Source: Nostoc sp. FACHB-110 (GTDB lineage: Bacteria; Cyanobacteriota; Cyanobacteriia; Cyanobacteriales; Nostocaceae). Taken from it: a DNA stretch of 33,947 nt. The notes beneath the pieces were generated by a model. It saw only the letters and a program-made list of their open reading frames with translations. It searched no databases and was not told the origin of the DNA. The translations under genes and the position numbers were made by a program. Location of the stretch: assembly GCF_014697425.1 (NCBI RefSeq), contig NZ_JACJRU010000061.1, positions 1 through 33,947 of the forward strand. The letters are read 5' to 3'. Within the stretch, counting starts at the first letter, position 1; every line of letters starts with the position of its first letter. This document shows, piece after piece, positions 7,471-16,348 of this stretch.

Positions 7471-7593
7471 ATTGATCCTCACGATTTTGGATTTTGGATT
7501 GACAATTCTCAATCCATCACTCGCAATCATGTTTGAAATTTGTATTAGTTCAGTAAATCTCCCCAGCCAGCAGCGTGCATTAGCATCCATAGC

Positions 7594-7647
7594 AACCGTT
7601 AATTAACAAAGATATCAGCAAGTGATTTTCAATGTTAATTAACGGTT
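7594..7647 (-). terminator. 15-bp inverted repeat overlapping the bcp stop codon
   Basis: A perfect 15-bp inverted repeat (7594-7608 with 7633-7647, arm aaccgttaattaaca) has a 24-nt loop. One arm includes two bases of the bcp stop codon (7646-7648). It is AT-rich and lacks a T-run. It is probably the 3' end of the bcp transcript. Confidence 0.5.
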
Positions 7648-8104
7648 ATTTGTTTAGGGTTTGCAAGGTTTTCAGGGTTTCTGCAACGTGTCCTTGAAAG
7701 TTAAACATAGAATCAAACACGTACTGCACTACTCCCTGTTGATCAATGACATAAGTCACACGGCCAGGAAATAAACCAAAAGCGGCGGTTGCGCCATACT
7801 GCTTACGCACTTGATCGCCTTGATCACTCAAAAGAATGAATGGTAGATTATGCTTTGCCGCAAATTTTTGGTGCGATTCGCTAGAATCTCCGCTGACCCC
7901 AATTACTTCAGCACCCGCACTTTGAAATACTTCATACTGATCGCGGAAAGCACAAGATTCTGCGGTACATCCTGGTGTGTCATCCTTGGGATAAAAGTAC
8001 AGCACCACAGCTTTTTGACCCCGAAAATCTTTCAGACTCACTGTTGAACCATTTTGAGCAGGCAAAGAAAAATCAGGCGCAGCGTCTCCAACTTTAATAG
8101 CCAT
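7646..8104 (-). CDS. bcp: Thioredoxin-dependent peroxiredoxin, Bcp/PrxQ type
   Basis: It reduces hydrogen peroxide and alkyl hydroperoxides using thioredoxin, in the cytosol. The 152-residue protein has the AhpC/TSA fold: VGDAAPDFSLPAQNG, then the active site YPKDDTPGCTAESC with peroxidatic Cys46 and resolving Cys51 four residues later, the PrxQ-A hallmark. VIGVSGDSSESHQKFAAKH and RVTYVIDQQGVV complete the fold. Cyanobacteria use several PrxQ proteins against photosynthetic oxidants. It is transcribed alone; the upstream neighbour on the same strand (glgB) ends 104 bp before it with a hairpin between. Confidence 0.95.
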   Translation of the reverse strand: MAIKVGDAAPDFSLPAQNGSTVSLKDFRGQKAVVLYFYPKDDTPGCTAESCAFRDQYEVFQSAGAEVIGVSGDSSESHQKFAAKHNLPFILLSDQGDQVRKQYGATAAFGLFPGRVTYVIDQQGVVQYVFDSMFNFQGHVAETLKTLQTLNK

Positions 8105-8147
8105 AGGTCATTAATAATTGCTTAATAAATGTACATATTGTATCAAG

Positions 8148-8176
8148 ATCCCCGACTTTGCCAAAAAGTCGGGGAT
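8148..8176 (-). terminator. Strong hairpin downstream of glgB
   Basis: A perfect 12-bp stem (8148-8159 with 8165-8176, atccccgacttt) with a 5-nt loop sits 32 bp past the glgB stop. The flanks lack a clear T-tract on either strand. It separates glgB from bcp on the same strand. Confidence 0.55.
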
Positions 8177-8208
8177 TTGCTCCTCGGTTGAGAACCCTAC
8201 TTTTTCAA

Positions 8209-10503
8209 TTAAGAATTCAATGCTTTTGCTGTTTTTTCTTTATCCAATTTAAACATCAACACACCCAAAGGTGGCAAACACAAATCCAAGGAATAAGGAC
8301 GATTGTGCATAGACCAATCATCTGTCCACTTACCCCCTAAATTGCCCATATTACTACCGCCATACTGACGAGCATCACTGTTAAACAACTCGGTATAAAA
8401 TCCTTTTTCTGGCACACCAATGCGATAGTGAGAATGAGGTTGGGGTGTGAAGTTGCAAATTACCACGACAAAATTATCAGAATCTTTGTCACGGCGGATG
8501 AAAGAAACAACACTATGGCGATTGTCACTACAATCAACCCACTCAAAACCTTCCCGTTCAAAATCTAAGGTATATAAAGATGGTTCAGAACGGTAAAGTT
8601 CATTGAGTTCCTTAAAGAATTGCTTTAATTGTTGGTGAGGCTCAAATTGTAATAATTGCCATTCCAAATCAGCCCAGACATTCCACTCACTCCATTGTCC
8701 AAATTCCATGCTCATAAACATGGTTTTCTTGCCTGGGTGAGCAAACATATAGGTAAACAAACAACGCACATTGGCCATCTTCTGCCATCTATCACCAGGC
8801 ATTTTCCCAATGATGTTGCTCTTACCATGCACCACTTCATCGTGGGATAACGCCAGCATGAAGTTTTCGCTGTGGTTATACCACATACTAAAGGTGATGT
8901 TATTTTGATGGAACTGGCGGAACCAAGGATCCATGCTGAAGTAATCCAACATATCGTGCATCCAACCCATGTTCCATTTCAAGTTAAAACCTAGACCACC
9001 TGTGTAGGTAGGCCAAGAAACCATCGGCCAAGAAGTTGATTCTTCCGCAATGGAAAGTGTCCCAGGAAAATAACTAAAAATTAGATAATTTACTTGACGT
9101 AAAAAATCTGCCGCTTCTAAGTTTTCTCTCCCACCGTATTGGTTAGCTACCCATTCACCTTCTTTACGGCAATAGTCAAGATACAGCATCGAAGCCACCG
9201 CATCTACACGAATGCCATCTATATGATATCTGTCAAACCAAAACAGCGCATTAGCAACTAAGAAATTTCTAACTTCGTTGCGGTTGTAATTAAATACTAG
9301 CGTACCCCATTCTTTATGTTCACCTTTGCGGGGGTCTGCGTGTTCGTATAAATGAGTCCCATCAAAGAAAGCTAAACCATGCCCATCTTTGGGGAAGTGA
9401 CCGGGAACCCAATCGACAATTACGCCAATGCCGTTTTGATGACATTGGTCAACAAAATACATAAAGTCTTCGGGAGTGCCAAAGCGGGAAGTTGGTGCAT
9501 AGTAACCCGTGACTTGATAACCCCAAGAACCATCAAAAGGATGTTCAGCAATGGGTAATAGTTCTATGTGGGTGTAGCCTAAATCTTTGACGTAGGGAAT
9601 GAGTCGGTCGGCTAGTTCCCGATAAGTTAAAAATCGCGCACCTGGTTTTAGTTCAGAAACGATGACTACAGGTTCGGTTTCACCATTGGGTAATTTAGGC
9701 GGTTCTGCACTAGAAGCGTGTAACCAAGAACCTACGTGTACTTCATAAACCGAGACAGGTTGGGTCAGGGGGTCAGTATGACGACGCTTTTCCATCCAAT
9801 TTTCGTCATTCCATTGATAGGAATCTAAATTAGTGACGATGGATGCGGTTTTGGGGCGGGGTTCTTGTTGAAAGCCGAAAGGATCAGATTTTTCGTAAAT
9901 GTGACCTTCAATATTTTTGATTTCATATTTGTAATGTTCACCCACGCCTAATTCAGGAATGAATAATTCCCAAACGCCTGTGGGGCCTTTCCGCATTTGA
10001 TGTTTGCGTCCATCCCAGAGGTTAAAATCACCCAATACAGAAACGTTACGAGCGTTGGGGGCCCAAACTGCAAAATATACACCCTTCACACCATTGATTT
10101 CGGTGGTATGCGCTCCTAGTTTTTCGTAAATTCGATGATGGTTGCCTTCGGCAAACAAATGCAAATCAAAATCTGTCAGGTTGGGAGAACGAAAAGCATA
10201 GGGGTCGTAAGTAACTCGCTCGTGTTCTCCTTCTTTGATCCGTAATTGATAGTTGGCTAATTCTGGGGTTTCAATCGTACATTCAAAAAAGTTGGGATGA
10301 TGTACGGACTGCATGGGATATTCTTTGCGCTCTTGAGGAACAATTACCGATGCTTGGGTTGCATTTGGTAAATAGGCACGTACCGCCCACACATTTTTAC
10401 CATTTTGTTCTATGAGATGAGAGCCAAGTATTTCAAAGGGATCGTGATGTTGATTCCAAACGATGCGGTTAACCTGTTCAGGAGCGATCGTGGCTGTGGA
10501 CAT
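8209..10503 (-). CDS. glgB: 1,4-alpha-glucan (glycogen) branching enzyme GlgB
   Basis: It cuts alpha-1,4 chains and rejoins them as alpha-1,6 branches in glycogen, the night-time carbon store of cyanobacteria. At 764 residues it is full length for a GH13_9 enzyme. The order is an N-terminal N1/CBM48 region (HDPFEILGSH; FAVWAPNARNVSVLGDFN at about 144-161), the TIM barrel and a C-terminal beta domain. Catalytic residues by alignment with E. coli GlgB are nucleophile Asp434 (DGIRVDAVASM), acid/base Glu487 (SIAEEST) and Asp555 (ALSHDEVVHGK). The ATG at 10503 gives the normal start. No other glg gene is adjacent. Upstream lies a short heptamer-containing repeat. Confidence 0.97.
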   Translation of the reverse strand: MSTATIAPEQVNRIVWNQHHDPFEILGSHLIEQNGKNVWAVRAYLPNATQASVIVPQERKEYPMQSVHHPNFFECTIETPELANYQLRIKEGEHERVTYDPYAFRSPNLTDFDLHLFAEGNHHRIYEKLGAHTTEINGVKGVYFAVWAPNARNVSVLGDFNLWDGRKHQMRKGPTGVWELFIPELGVGEHYKYEIKNIEGHIYEKSDPFGFQQEPRPKTASIVTNLDSYQWNDENWMEKRRHTDPLTQPVSVYEVHVGSWLHASSAEPPKLPNGETEPVVIVSELKPGARFLTYRELADRLIPYVKDLGYTHIELLPIAEHPFDGSWGYQVTGYYAPTSRFGTPEDFMYFVDQCHQNGIGVIVDWVPGHFPKDGHGLAFFDGTHLYEHADPRKGEHKEWGTLVFNYNRNEVRNFLVANALFWFDRYHIDGIRVDAVASMLYLDYCRKEGEWVANQYGGRENLEAADFLRQVNYLIFSYFPGTLSIAEESTSWPMVSWPTYTGGLGFNLKWNMGWMHDMLDYFSMDPWFRQFHQNNITFSMWYNHSENFMLALSHDEVVHGKSNIIGKMPGDRWQKMANVRCLFTYMFAHPGKKTMFMSMEFGQWSEWNVWADLEWQLLQFEPHQQLKQFFKELNELYRSEPSLYTLDFEREGFEWVDCSDNRHSVVSFIRRDKDSDNFVVVICNFTPQPHSHYRIGVPEKGFYTELFNSDARQYGGSNMGNLGGKWTDDWSMHNRPYSLDLCLPPLGVLMFKLDKEKTAKALNS

Positions 10504-10610
10504 GAACCTACCTACGTTGATTAAAGTGAATAAGTAAACAGAGTTTTTTAATATCTATATATATTCTTTACATTTATTTGCAATTTGTCGCCACCGTTAT
10601 AGTACATCAG

Positions 10611-10674
10611 AAGTAGGAGGTATGAAGTGTGAAGTCTGAAGTGTCAGGTATGAAATTTTGTCGCTCTCCTACTT
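10611..10674. repeat. Inverted repeat enclosing degenerate STRR heptamers
   Basis: A perfect 9-bp inverted repeat (aagtaggag at 10611-10619, ctcctactt at 10666-10674) brackets a few heptamers of the GAAGTGT/GAAGTCT type, the family seen at 4825 and 31581. It lies between glgB's start and the 3' end of the next minus-strand gene. Confidence 0.6.
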
Positions 10675-10701
10675 TGTGTTGCTTGGCCAATGGCTGGATA
10701 A

Positions 10702-11034
10702 TTAAAAACCTAAAAAAGGAAAAAGCTTCTGTAGGGCTTTGCGGATACGTAGCAGAAAAATTGTCTGCCTGAGTTTAGTGTTTAATTCTGGTGGGGGGGC
10801 TTTTTGGAGTTGGGCTTGTAGTTCTATGTATTCGGCAGCCGTTACAGGCTGGCCGTCAATGGGCGATCGCGCGTCTATAATAATTTCTGTTCGCAATATT
10901 TCTTCTGGGATATCTTCTGGTGGCGGTAAGGCAATAACGGCTGAATCCCAATGGTTGCTTAACCAGAGCAAAATGCTAATACTCATTCCCAAAAGAGCGA
11001 ATATTATTCGCTGTGTAGTTGCTAATCTCTTCAT
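10702..11034 (-). CDS. Conserved-looking hypothetical protein with N-terminal membrane anchor
   Basis: This 110-residue protein has a basic N-terminus followed by a hydrophobic segment (residues about 11-25, IFALLGMSISILLWLS) that is either an uncleaved anchor or a signal peptide. Next come a Pro-rich stretch (ALPPPEDIPEEILRTEIII), a DARSPIDGQPVTAAEYIEL segment and a basic C-terminal helix. The pattern suggests a periplasm- or lumen-facing small protein found in many cyanobacteria; I recognise no domain and assign no function. It is transcribed toward glgB and could share a transcript with it only by reading through 198 bp of repeat-containing spacer. Confidence 0.65.
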   Translation of the reverse strand: MKRLATTQRIIFALLGMSISILLWLSNHWDSAVIALPPPEDIPEEILRTEIIIDARSPIDGQPVTAAEYIELQAQLQKAPPPELNTKLRQTIFLLRIRKALQKLFPFLGF

Positions 11035-11370
11035 TACCCCATCCTGGCATCAAAACTCAGCTGGCAAATAAAAGAAATTCTAATCAAATCTTGGCATTGA
11101 ATTGTGATTTCTTCTCTTTTTAGTTTTGATTCACCAGTTATGCAACAGAGAAAGTAATTTTTTCAGTAGCTAAAAATTTAAATGGACACTTGGTAAGGGT
11201 TAATACCTCGATTACCAGTGTCCGCTCAGAACTTATATCTAAGATGGTGCTTGAGTTGCTTGCCCAGTGTTCAGAAAGACTAAGTATTTTTTAGTCACAC
11301 CGATTAACTCAAGCAGTTGTAGCGATCGCACTACCCAGAACTTGTCTGAAAATTGAATCAAGACGCAGAA
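11035..11370. other. Gene-free spacer with hairpin
   Basis: The clear structure is a hairpin at 11184-11223 (ggacac plus tggtaa pairing with ttacca plus gtgtcc, one bulged base, about 15-nt loop). It lies about 150 bp past the lipoprotein gene's stop on the minus strand. One HIP1 octamer occurs at about 11322. I see no gene. The promoter of the anchored hypothetical gene must lie near 11035-11100. Confidence 0.5.
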
Positions 11371-11616
11371 CTATGGGGTTGTAGTTGGGCTAGCAGTAGC
11401 AGCAGGTGTTGTGGTAGCTGGTGTTGTCGCAGCTGGTGTTGTCGCAGCTGGTGTTGTCGCAGCTGGTGTTGCAGCTCCAGTATCTGTAGGCTCACCTGTA
11501 GCAGCAGGGGAAGCAGTACTTGTAGTACCACCAGGTGCATTACCGCCACCTTCACAGGCTCCCAGAACTGTAGCCAAACTCAGCATTAAAGCCAAACCAA
11601 AGATTTTTGTTTTCAT
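11371..11616 (-). CDS. Small Pro/Thr/Ala-repeat lipoprotein
   Basis: An 81-residue secreted lipoprotein. The ATG at 11616 is chosen over the longer frame starting at 11646 because a strong Shine-Dalgarno (aagaggag) precedes it at good spacing and the frame then begins with a textbook signal, MKTKIFGLALMLSLATVLGAC, with lipobox VLGAC. The mature part has no folded domain. It is a Gly-rich stub, then Pro/Thr/Ala repeats (TTPAA units) encoded by 15-bp DNA repeats around 11410-11480, so length should vary between strains. It is likely a flexible surface or periplasmic tether; its function is unknown. Confidence 0.75.
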   Translation of the reverse strand: MKTKIFGLALMLSLATVLGACEGGGNAPGGTTSTASPAATGEPTDTGAATPAATTPAATTPAATTPATTTPAATASPTTTP

Positions 11617-12070
11617 AACTCCTCTTTCACCAATTGTGGCAATCAAAATTTCGTGCCTCTTGAATACGATAACCTATTTATTGCTAGTTTTTGAAAGACC
11701 TGTCGGTGACATATTTAAAAACAATACTTAGGGCTGATTATTTTTGGCTCAGTTATTATGCTGGGGAGTGATGAGTCAATTTAATTTTGCTATTAACTTA
11801 CTAGCCTAAATATAGTCAGGCGATCGCACAGGGTTGCCTGTTTTTGCTTTATGTTGCCATACTGAAATGTCAAGTCAACCAATGGCTAAACTATGATGGC
11901 GATTATTACCATACCTAAGTAATGTCAATATCGGTCTAATCACCGCAAACAGCACCCTAACATGGTATAAAGTGCAAACTAGGCTCATAAGCTGGCACAA
12001 ACAGCAATTACAACCTGAGCAAAAATCAACAAACAGACTAAAATACAATATTTCCTATCAAAAAAAATTT
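11617..12070. other. Divergent intergenic region, no gene seen
   Basis: It separates the minus-strand lipoprotein from the plus-strand FtsL-like gene. It carries a HIP1 octamer near 11821 inside a weak 5-bp hairpin (caggc/gcctg) followed by TTTTT at 11841. No upstream plus-strand gene would use this as a terminator. Promoters for both flanking genes are expected here but none is unambiguous. Confidence 0.4.
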
Positions 12071-12745
12071 ATGGCTGCTGTTCGTAAATCAGCTGTATCT
12101 GCACCTAGTATTTGGTTTTGGCAAAATTCTCGCTCAACTGTGGAGCGACGAAGCTCTACACGTCGAGCTTCCGCCATGCGTAGTGCATCTCCAGAAGTAT
12201 CTACTGCTGTAGTGCCTAAACGCCAAAGACGTACTGCAAAAACTTCATCGGTTTCTGCTACTAATGGCTTACAAGCAAAAAGCCAACCAAAATTTTCTTC
12301 CAGCAAAAATCAATCAAAAATATTGCAGTCAAATTCTCTATCTGAATCTTTAAATTTGCCTGTTGTACCGACTGCTGAAGTTTTACCGATGTGGTTACTG
12401 CGGTTGCACAAAATTCATCGCTATTCCTCAGTTGTGACGTTTTTGTTAGTAGCAGCAGCTTTAGTGGTTTATGGTTGGACTGTCTATTCGCAAGAATTGT
12501 GGAGTAAAGAGTTCCGCCGTCTACAAGACTTGCAACGCAATGAGCGACAATTAACAACAACCAATGCCATGCTCAAAAATAAAATGGCGGAGGAAGCAGA
12601 AAAAACAACGACAGGATTAGTTGCACCTACACCAGACCGGACAATTTTTTTACCGTCAGCATCTAGTAGTCCTAATCCTGTCCCGGCCCAAACAAAACCA
12701 AATTCTCCTAAATTACAATCAACCTCCGAACCATTGGGATATTAA
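12071..12745 (+). CDS. Single-TM coiled-coil protein upstream of ftsI, candidate FtsL-like division protein
   Basis: This 224-residue protein has a long basic, Ser/Arg-rich cytoplasmic N-terminus (1 to about 115), one TM helix (about 119-139, VVTFLLVAAALVVYGWTVYS), a charged helical segment likely to form a coiled coil (about 141-178, KEFRRLQDLQRNERQL) and a Pro/Ser-rich extracytoplasmic tail. This bitopic layout, and its place 221 bp before ftsI on the same strand, match FtsL, which sits directly before ftsI in many bacteria and recruits it to the septum. FtsL sequences barely conserve, so the call rests on topology and position. The ATG at 12071 is preferred; a GTG at 11972 would add 33 residues of poor quality. 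Confidence 0.6.
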   Translation: MAAVRKSAVSAPSIWFWQNSRSTVERRSSTRRASAMRSASPEVSTAVVPKRQRRTAKTSSVSATNGLQAKSQPKFSSSKNQSKILQSNSLSESLNLPVVPTAEVLPMWLLRLHKIHRYSSVVTFLLVAAALVVYGWTVYSQELWSKEFRRLQDLQRNERQLTTTNAMLKNKMAEEAEKTTTGLVAPTPDRTIFLPSASSSPNPVPAQTKPNSPKLQSTSEPLGY

Positions 12746-12966
12746 CAGCAGCAGTCATAAGTCATCTTGCGTCTAGGAAAAAAACCTATTTGAACATTAG
12801 GTAATAAGTAGCGTGATTAAATTGATTTTTTGAGATAGCTAATACGCGGCAAAGTACAAAAACTCGCTCTTGTATCAATTATCTAAATCAAACTCTTACC
12901 TGTGGTCAATTACTTATTCCCGCGCAAACACAAATGGCTGATGACACATAACAAAGGACGAAGCCA

Positions 12967-14808
12967 ATGCAGAAGTCATCCAGTAGATTAAAGTTCAAAA
13001 ATTCCCGCAGTCCAGCAGTTAAAAGGGGTCAGAAAATTTCTCGTCAAGGGTTAATGAGTAAGCTCAACTCCCAGACCCAACAACCCATTCAAAGCAGTAC
13101 AGTCAGGTTGTTGGTTGTCTGGGGCATATTAGTCGCTGCTGGGTTGGGGCTAGCTATTAATTTATATAATCTACAGATTCTTCAAGGAGAAAAACTCACG
13201 CAGAGGGCAAGAAATCAGCAAATGATCAGTTTGCGACCTTTTATGCCTCGGCGTTTAGTTATCGATCGCAATAACAATGTATTGGCTGTTGACCGTCCTG
13301 TATATACTGTTTATGCCCATCCCAAGCTATTTGATAAATCTAATGAGGAAATCGCCCAAAAGTTAGCACCAATTATCGATAAGGATGCAGCCGAATTAGT
13401 CAAAACTTTTCAAAGCCGCAAAAGTGGGATTATTCTAGTTCCCGCTCTGCCAGAAGAAATTGCCAACCGCGTTACTGCCCTACGCTTAAATGGTTTAGAA
13501 TTAACGCCAAAATATTCTCGCTTATACCCACAGGCTGATTTAACCTCTGATTTGGTAGGCTACGTGGATTTAGACCGTCGCGGACAGGCAGGGGTAGAAT
13601 ACAGCCAAGAAAAGTTACTAGAACGCTCCGTACAGAAGATCAAGTTAATGCGTTCTGGGAACGGAACTTTAAAACCAGATAGCGCACCGGATGGTTTTCT
13701 TCATGCTGATGATTTACAACTACAACTAACTATTGATATCCGGTTGCAACGGGCGGCTCGTGCGGCACTTAAAGAACAGATGGAGAAGTTTCGCGCCAAA
13801 CGTGGGGCGGTAATTGTGATGGATGCGTTAGATGGTTCTTTACTAACGCTAGTGTCTCAGCCGACTTATGACCCTAATGATTACGGCAAAGCGAAGATTG
13901 ATTTATTCAAAAATTGGACTGTGGCCGATCTTTATGAACCAGGTTCAACTTTTAAGCCCTTGAATGTGGCGATCGCATTAGAAAATGGTGTTATTCAACC
14001 AAACGATACTTTTAACGATCCTGGTTATATTAAAGTTGCTGACCGTGTAATTAAAAATGCCCAACATAATGGTTATGGGCGGATTAATATTGCTCAAATT
14101 TTGCAAAATTCTAGCAATATCGGGATGGTGCAAATCATTCAAAGAATGCGCCCATCGGTTTATTACACTTGGCTAGAACGTCTGGGTTTAGGACAACCTT
14201 TAGAAACTGATTTGCCTTTTGGAGTTAGTGGTTCACTTAAAGGCCAACAACAGTTTATTTCCTCGCCCATTGAACCTGCAACGGCATCTTTTGGTCAAGG
14301 TTTTTCCCTGACACCCTTACAACTAGTACAATTACACGGAGCTTTAGCGAATGGGGGCAAATTGGTTACGCCTCATGTAGTCAAAGGGTTAGTTGATAGC
14401 ACAGGCAAAATGCATTATTCGCCTACTCTCCCCGCACCCCGGCAGATTTTTACCCCTAAAACCACTCAATCAGTAGTGGAAATGATGGAAACTGTTGTTT
14501 CTGAAGGTACTGGTAAATCTTCAAAAATTGCTGGTTATCGCATTGGTGGTAAAACAGGTACAGCCCAAAAAGCTAGTCCTAATGGTGGTTATATCCCTGG
14601 GGCGCGCATCACCAGTTTTGTAGCAGTTTTACCAGTGGAAGCCCCCCGTTATGTAATTTTGGCGATAGTCGATGAGCCGAAGGGAGAAAATGCCTATGGT
14701 TCTACTGTGGCTGCACCAATTGTCAAATCGGTGATGGAAACGCTCATTCCTTTAGAACAAATTCCCCCACATCAAGCGATGAATTCTGTAGGCGAAACAC
14801 CACAGTAG
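12967..14808 (+). CDS. ftsI: Septal peptidoglycan transpeptidase FtsI (class B PBP)
   Basis: It cross-links septal peptidoglycan at division. The 613-residue protein has a basic cytoplasmic tail, one TM helix (about 46-66), a PBP dimerisation domain (LRPFMPRRLVIDRNNNVLAVDR, 90-110; LVGYVDLDRRGQAGVEYSQE) and the transpeptidase domain. Penicillin-binding motifs are SxxK with nucleophile Ser327 (GSTFK), SxN at 382-384 (NSSNIGM) and KTG at 529-531 (GGKTGTAQ). No PASTA domains are present, as expected for FtsI. An imperfect A/T hairpin with a T-run follows about 30 nt after the stop. The preceding coiled-coil membrane gene suggests a small division locus. Confidence 0.94.
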   Translation: MQKSSSRLKFKNSRSPAVKRGQKISRQGLMSKLNSQTQQPIQSSTVRLLVVWGILVAAGLGLAINLYNLQILQGEKLTQRARNQQMISLRPFMPRRLVIDRNNNVLAVDRPVYTVYAHPKLFDKSNEEIAQKLAPIIDKDAAELVKTFQSRKSGIILVPALPEEIANRVTALRLNGLELTPKYSRLYPQADLTSDLVGYVDLDRRGQAGVEYSQEKLLERSVQKIKLMRSGNGTLKPDSAPDGFLHADDLQLQLTIDIRLQRAARAALKEQMEKFRAKRGAVIVMDALDGSLLTLVSQPTYDPNDYGKAKIDLFKNWTVADLYEPGSTFKPLNVAIALENGVIQPNDTFNDPGYIKVADRVIKNAQHNGYGRINIAQILQNSSNIGMVQIIQRMRPSVYYTWLERLGLGQPLETDLPFGVSGSLKGQQQFISSPIEPATASFGQGFSLTPLQLVQLHGALANGGKLVTPHVVKGLVDSTGKMHYSPTLPAPRQIFTPKTTQSVVEMMETVVSEGTGKSSKIAGYRIGGKTGTAQKASPNGGYIPGARITSFVAVLPVEAPRYVILAIVDEPKGENAYGSTVAAPIVKSVMETLIPLEQIPPHQAMNSVGETPQ

Positions 14809-15041
14809 TAAGCTGTTATGTACATGATTTTTGCATTGAAAAAGCAGCATATAATTGCAGTTTTTCTCTTAAATTAAAAATATACAATTTGAATCAGGAA
14901 CAACGAAAAAATATAAAAAAATAATGCAGGGAACAGAAAAATATTTAGACTGATCAATTTCTGTGTCTCTAGACCTAATATTTCTTTATAACTCTAGAAA
15001 GAAGTAAAGAAAGCTTCTGTGTGGAAACTTAGATATTAGAG

Positions 15042-16190
15042 ATGAAACTAGTTTCACTCTTTGGCAAAGCTATCTCAGATTCCATGCAAAGCAATTTATT
15101 TACATTACCTAACTTTGAAGCTGTGGCCAAGAGTTCACAAGCTCAAGAGAAGAAAATTATTCAGTATGAACAGGCTGAACAGCTATTTTTAGAATTACTC
15201 GCAATAGATAATTTAGACAATCAACTGCATCAGGAAGCAGCAAAAGCCAGAGAGTTTGAACAAGCAATCTCAACAGCAATTACAGCTGCTTATTGCCATG
15301 ATGTTAATGACGATCGCGCTCATTTATTTCTTCAGCGCATATTATATTGGATTAATCGCCTAAAACTATTTTGGTACGATGATTTACGTCACTATACAAA
15401 TGAGCGATCGCTTTATTTAAGTTGTTGTCGCAATCAAATTGAAGCGGCTTGGCAAGCTTGGGAAATCGCTCAAATTGATGTACCTGCACTGCAAAAATTA
15501 GATGTTAAACAAGCATTAATTGAACGTGCTAGCTCTGATTTAAATCCGCCATCATCACCAGAAAGCTGCTACATTCGAGAACAAATGAGTGAAGTTGGCT
15601 ACCGTCACTTATTAGCGATCGCTTCATTTGATGGTTTGGTGGAAGGTAGTCGCCTTTCTCGGATTTTAGGTGGTGCGGCGAATGAGGTGCAGTGTACTTT
15701 AGTGCGCGTACTCTTGGAAGAATATGGCAATGGGCGTTTATCTCGCAAGCACTCAACATTTTTTGCCCAAATGTTAGAAGAGTTTAAGATGAACACCGAA
15801 CCCGAAGGTTACTTCGATTTAGTACCTTGGGAAGTGTTAGCTTGTGCAAATCAAAACTTTTTAACCACAGAACGCAAGCTTTATTTTCTGCGTTATTGTG
15901 GCGCGTTAACTTATTTTGAAGTAGCAGGCCCAGCAGCTTATAAAAATTATCTAGCAGCAGCCCAAAGACTGCAACTGTCAAATGCGGCAATGGGTTATTG
16001 GGAACTGCATATTAAAGAAGATGAACGCCACGGTCAATGGATGTTAGATAGTGTGGCTTTACCTTTAGCAGAAAAATATCCCGATGATGCTTGGCAACTT
16101 ATTCTAGGATACGACCAAGAAAAATTAATGGGCGATCGCGCTACGAAAGCTGTAGTGCAATCCATACTTACCCAGGAACAAGCTAATTAA
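15042..16190 (+). CDS. Haem-oxygenase-like diiron (iron-containing redox) enzyme
   Basis: This 382-residue protein has a C-terminal all-helical domain with the metal-ligand pattern of haem-oxygenase-like diiron oxidases (PF14518; relatives include CADD, UndA and BesC). The pattern is EEYGNGRLSRKH (Glu226/227 and His237), YFEVAGPAAY (Glu293), and HIKEDERH (His323, Asp327, His330). The N-terminal 150 residues are helical without a recognised domain. Family members use O2 and two irons to oxidise or cleave amines, amino acids or fatty acids; this substrate is unknown. It is followed after 158 bp by a methyltransferase on the same strand. It begins at an ATG; no strong Shine-Dalgarno is seen. Confidence 0.8.
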   Translation: MKLVSLFGKAISDSMQSNLFTLPNFEAVAKSSQAQEKKIIQYEQAEQLFLELLAIDNLDNQLHQEAAKAREFEQAISTAITAAYCHDVNDDRAHLFLQRILYWINRLKLFWYDDLRHYTNERSLYLSCCRNQIEAAWQAWEIAQIDVPALQKLDVKQALIERASSDLNPPSSPESCYIREQMSEVGYRHLLAIASFDGLVEGSRLSRILGGAANEVQCTLVRVLLEEYGNGRLSRKHSTFFAQMLEEFKMNTEPEGYFDLVPWEVLACANQNFLTTERKLYFLRYCGALTYFEVAGPAAYKNYLAAAQRLQLSNAAMGYWELHIKEDERHGQWMLDSVALPLAEKYPDDAWQLILGYDQEKLMGDRATKAVVQSILTQEQAN

Positions 16191-16348
16191 CCTATTCCAT
16201 AAATATCAGAATTAAAGATTGCAAATTATCTTTTGCATTTTTAATTGATTATTTCCTACGCATAAGTCTTGAGTGGTGGCTATTCACTCAAGCAAACTTT
16301 TAGCTGTTTTTATCATTTCCATCATACCTAAAAATTAACCCAAGTCAC

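Noticed and set aside
11353..11731. Ser/Cys-rich or Val/Ala/Gly-rich plus-strand proteins opposite the lipoprotein
   Set aside because: These are antisense readings of the 15-bp repeats; only the minus-strand frame has a signal peptide, lipobox and ribosome binding site.
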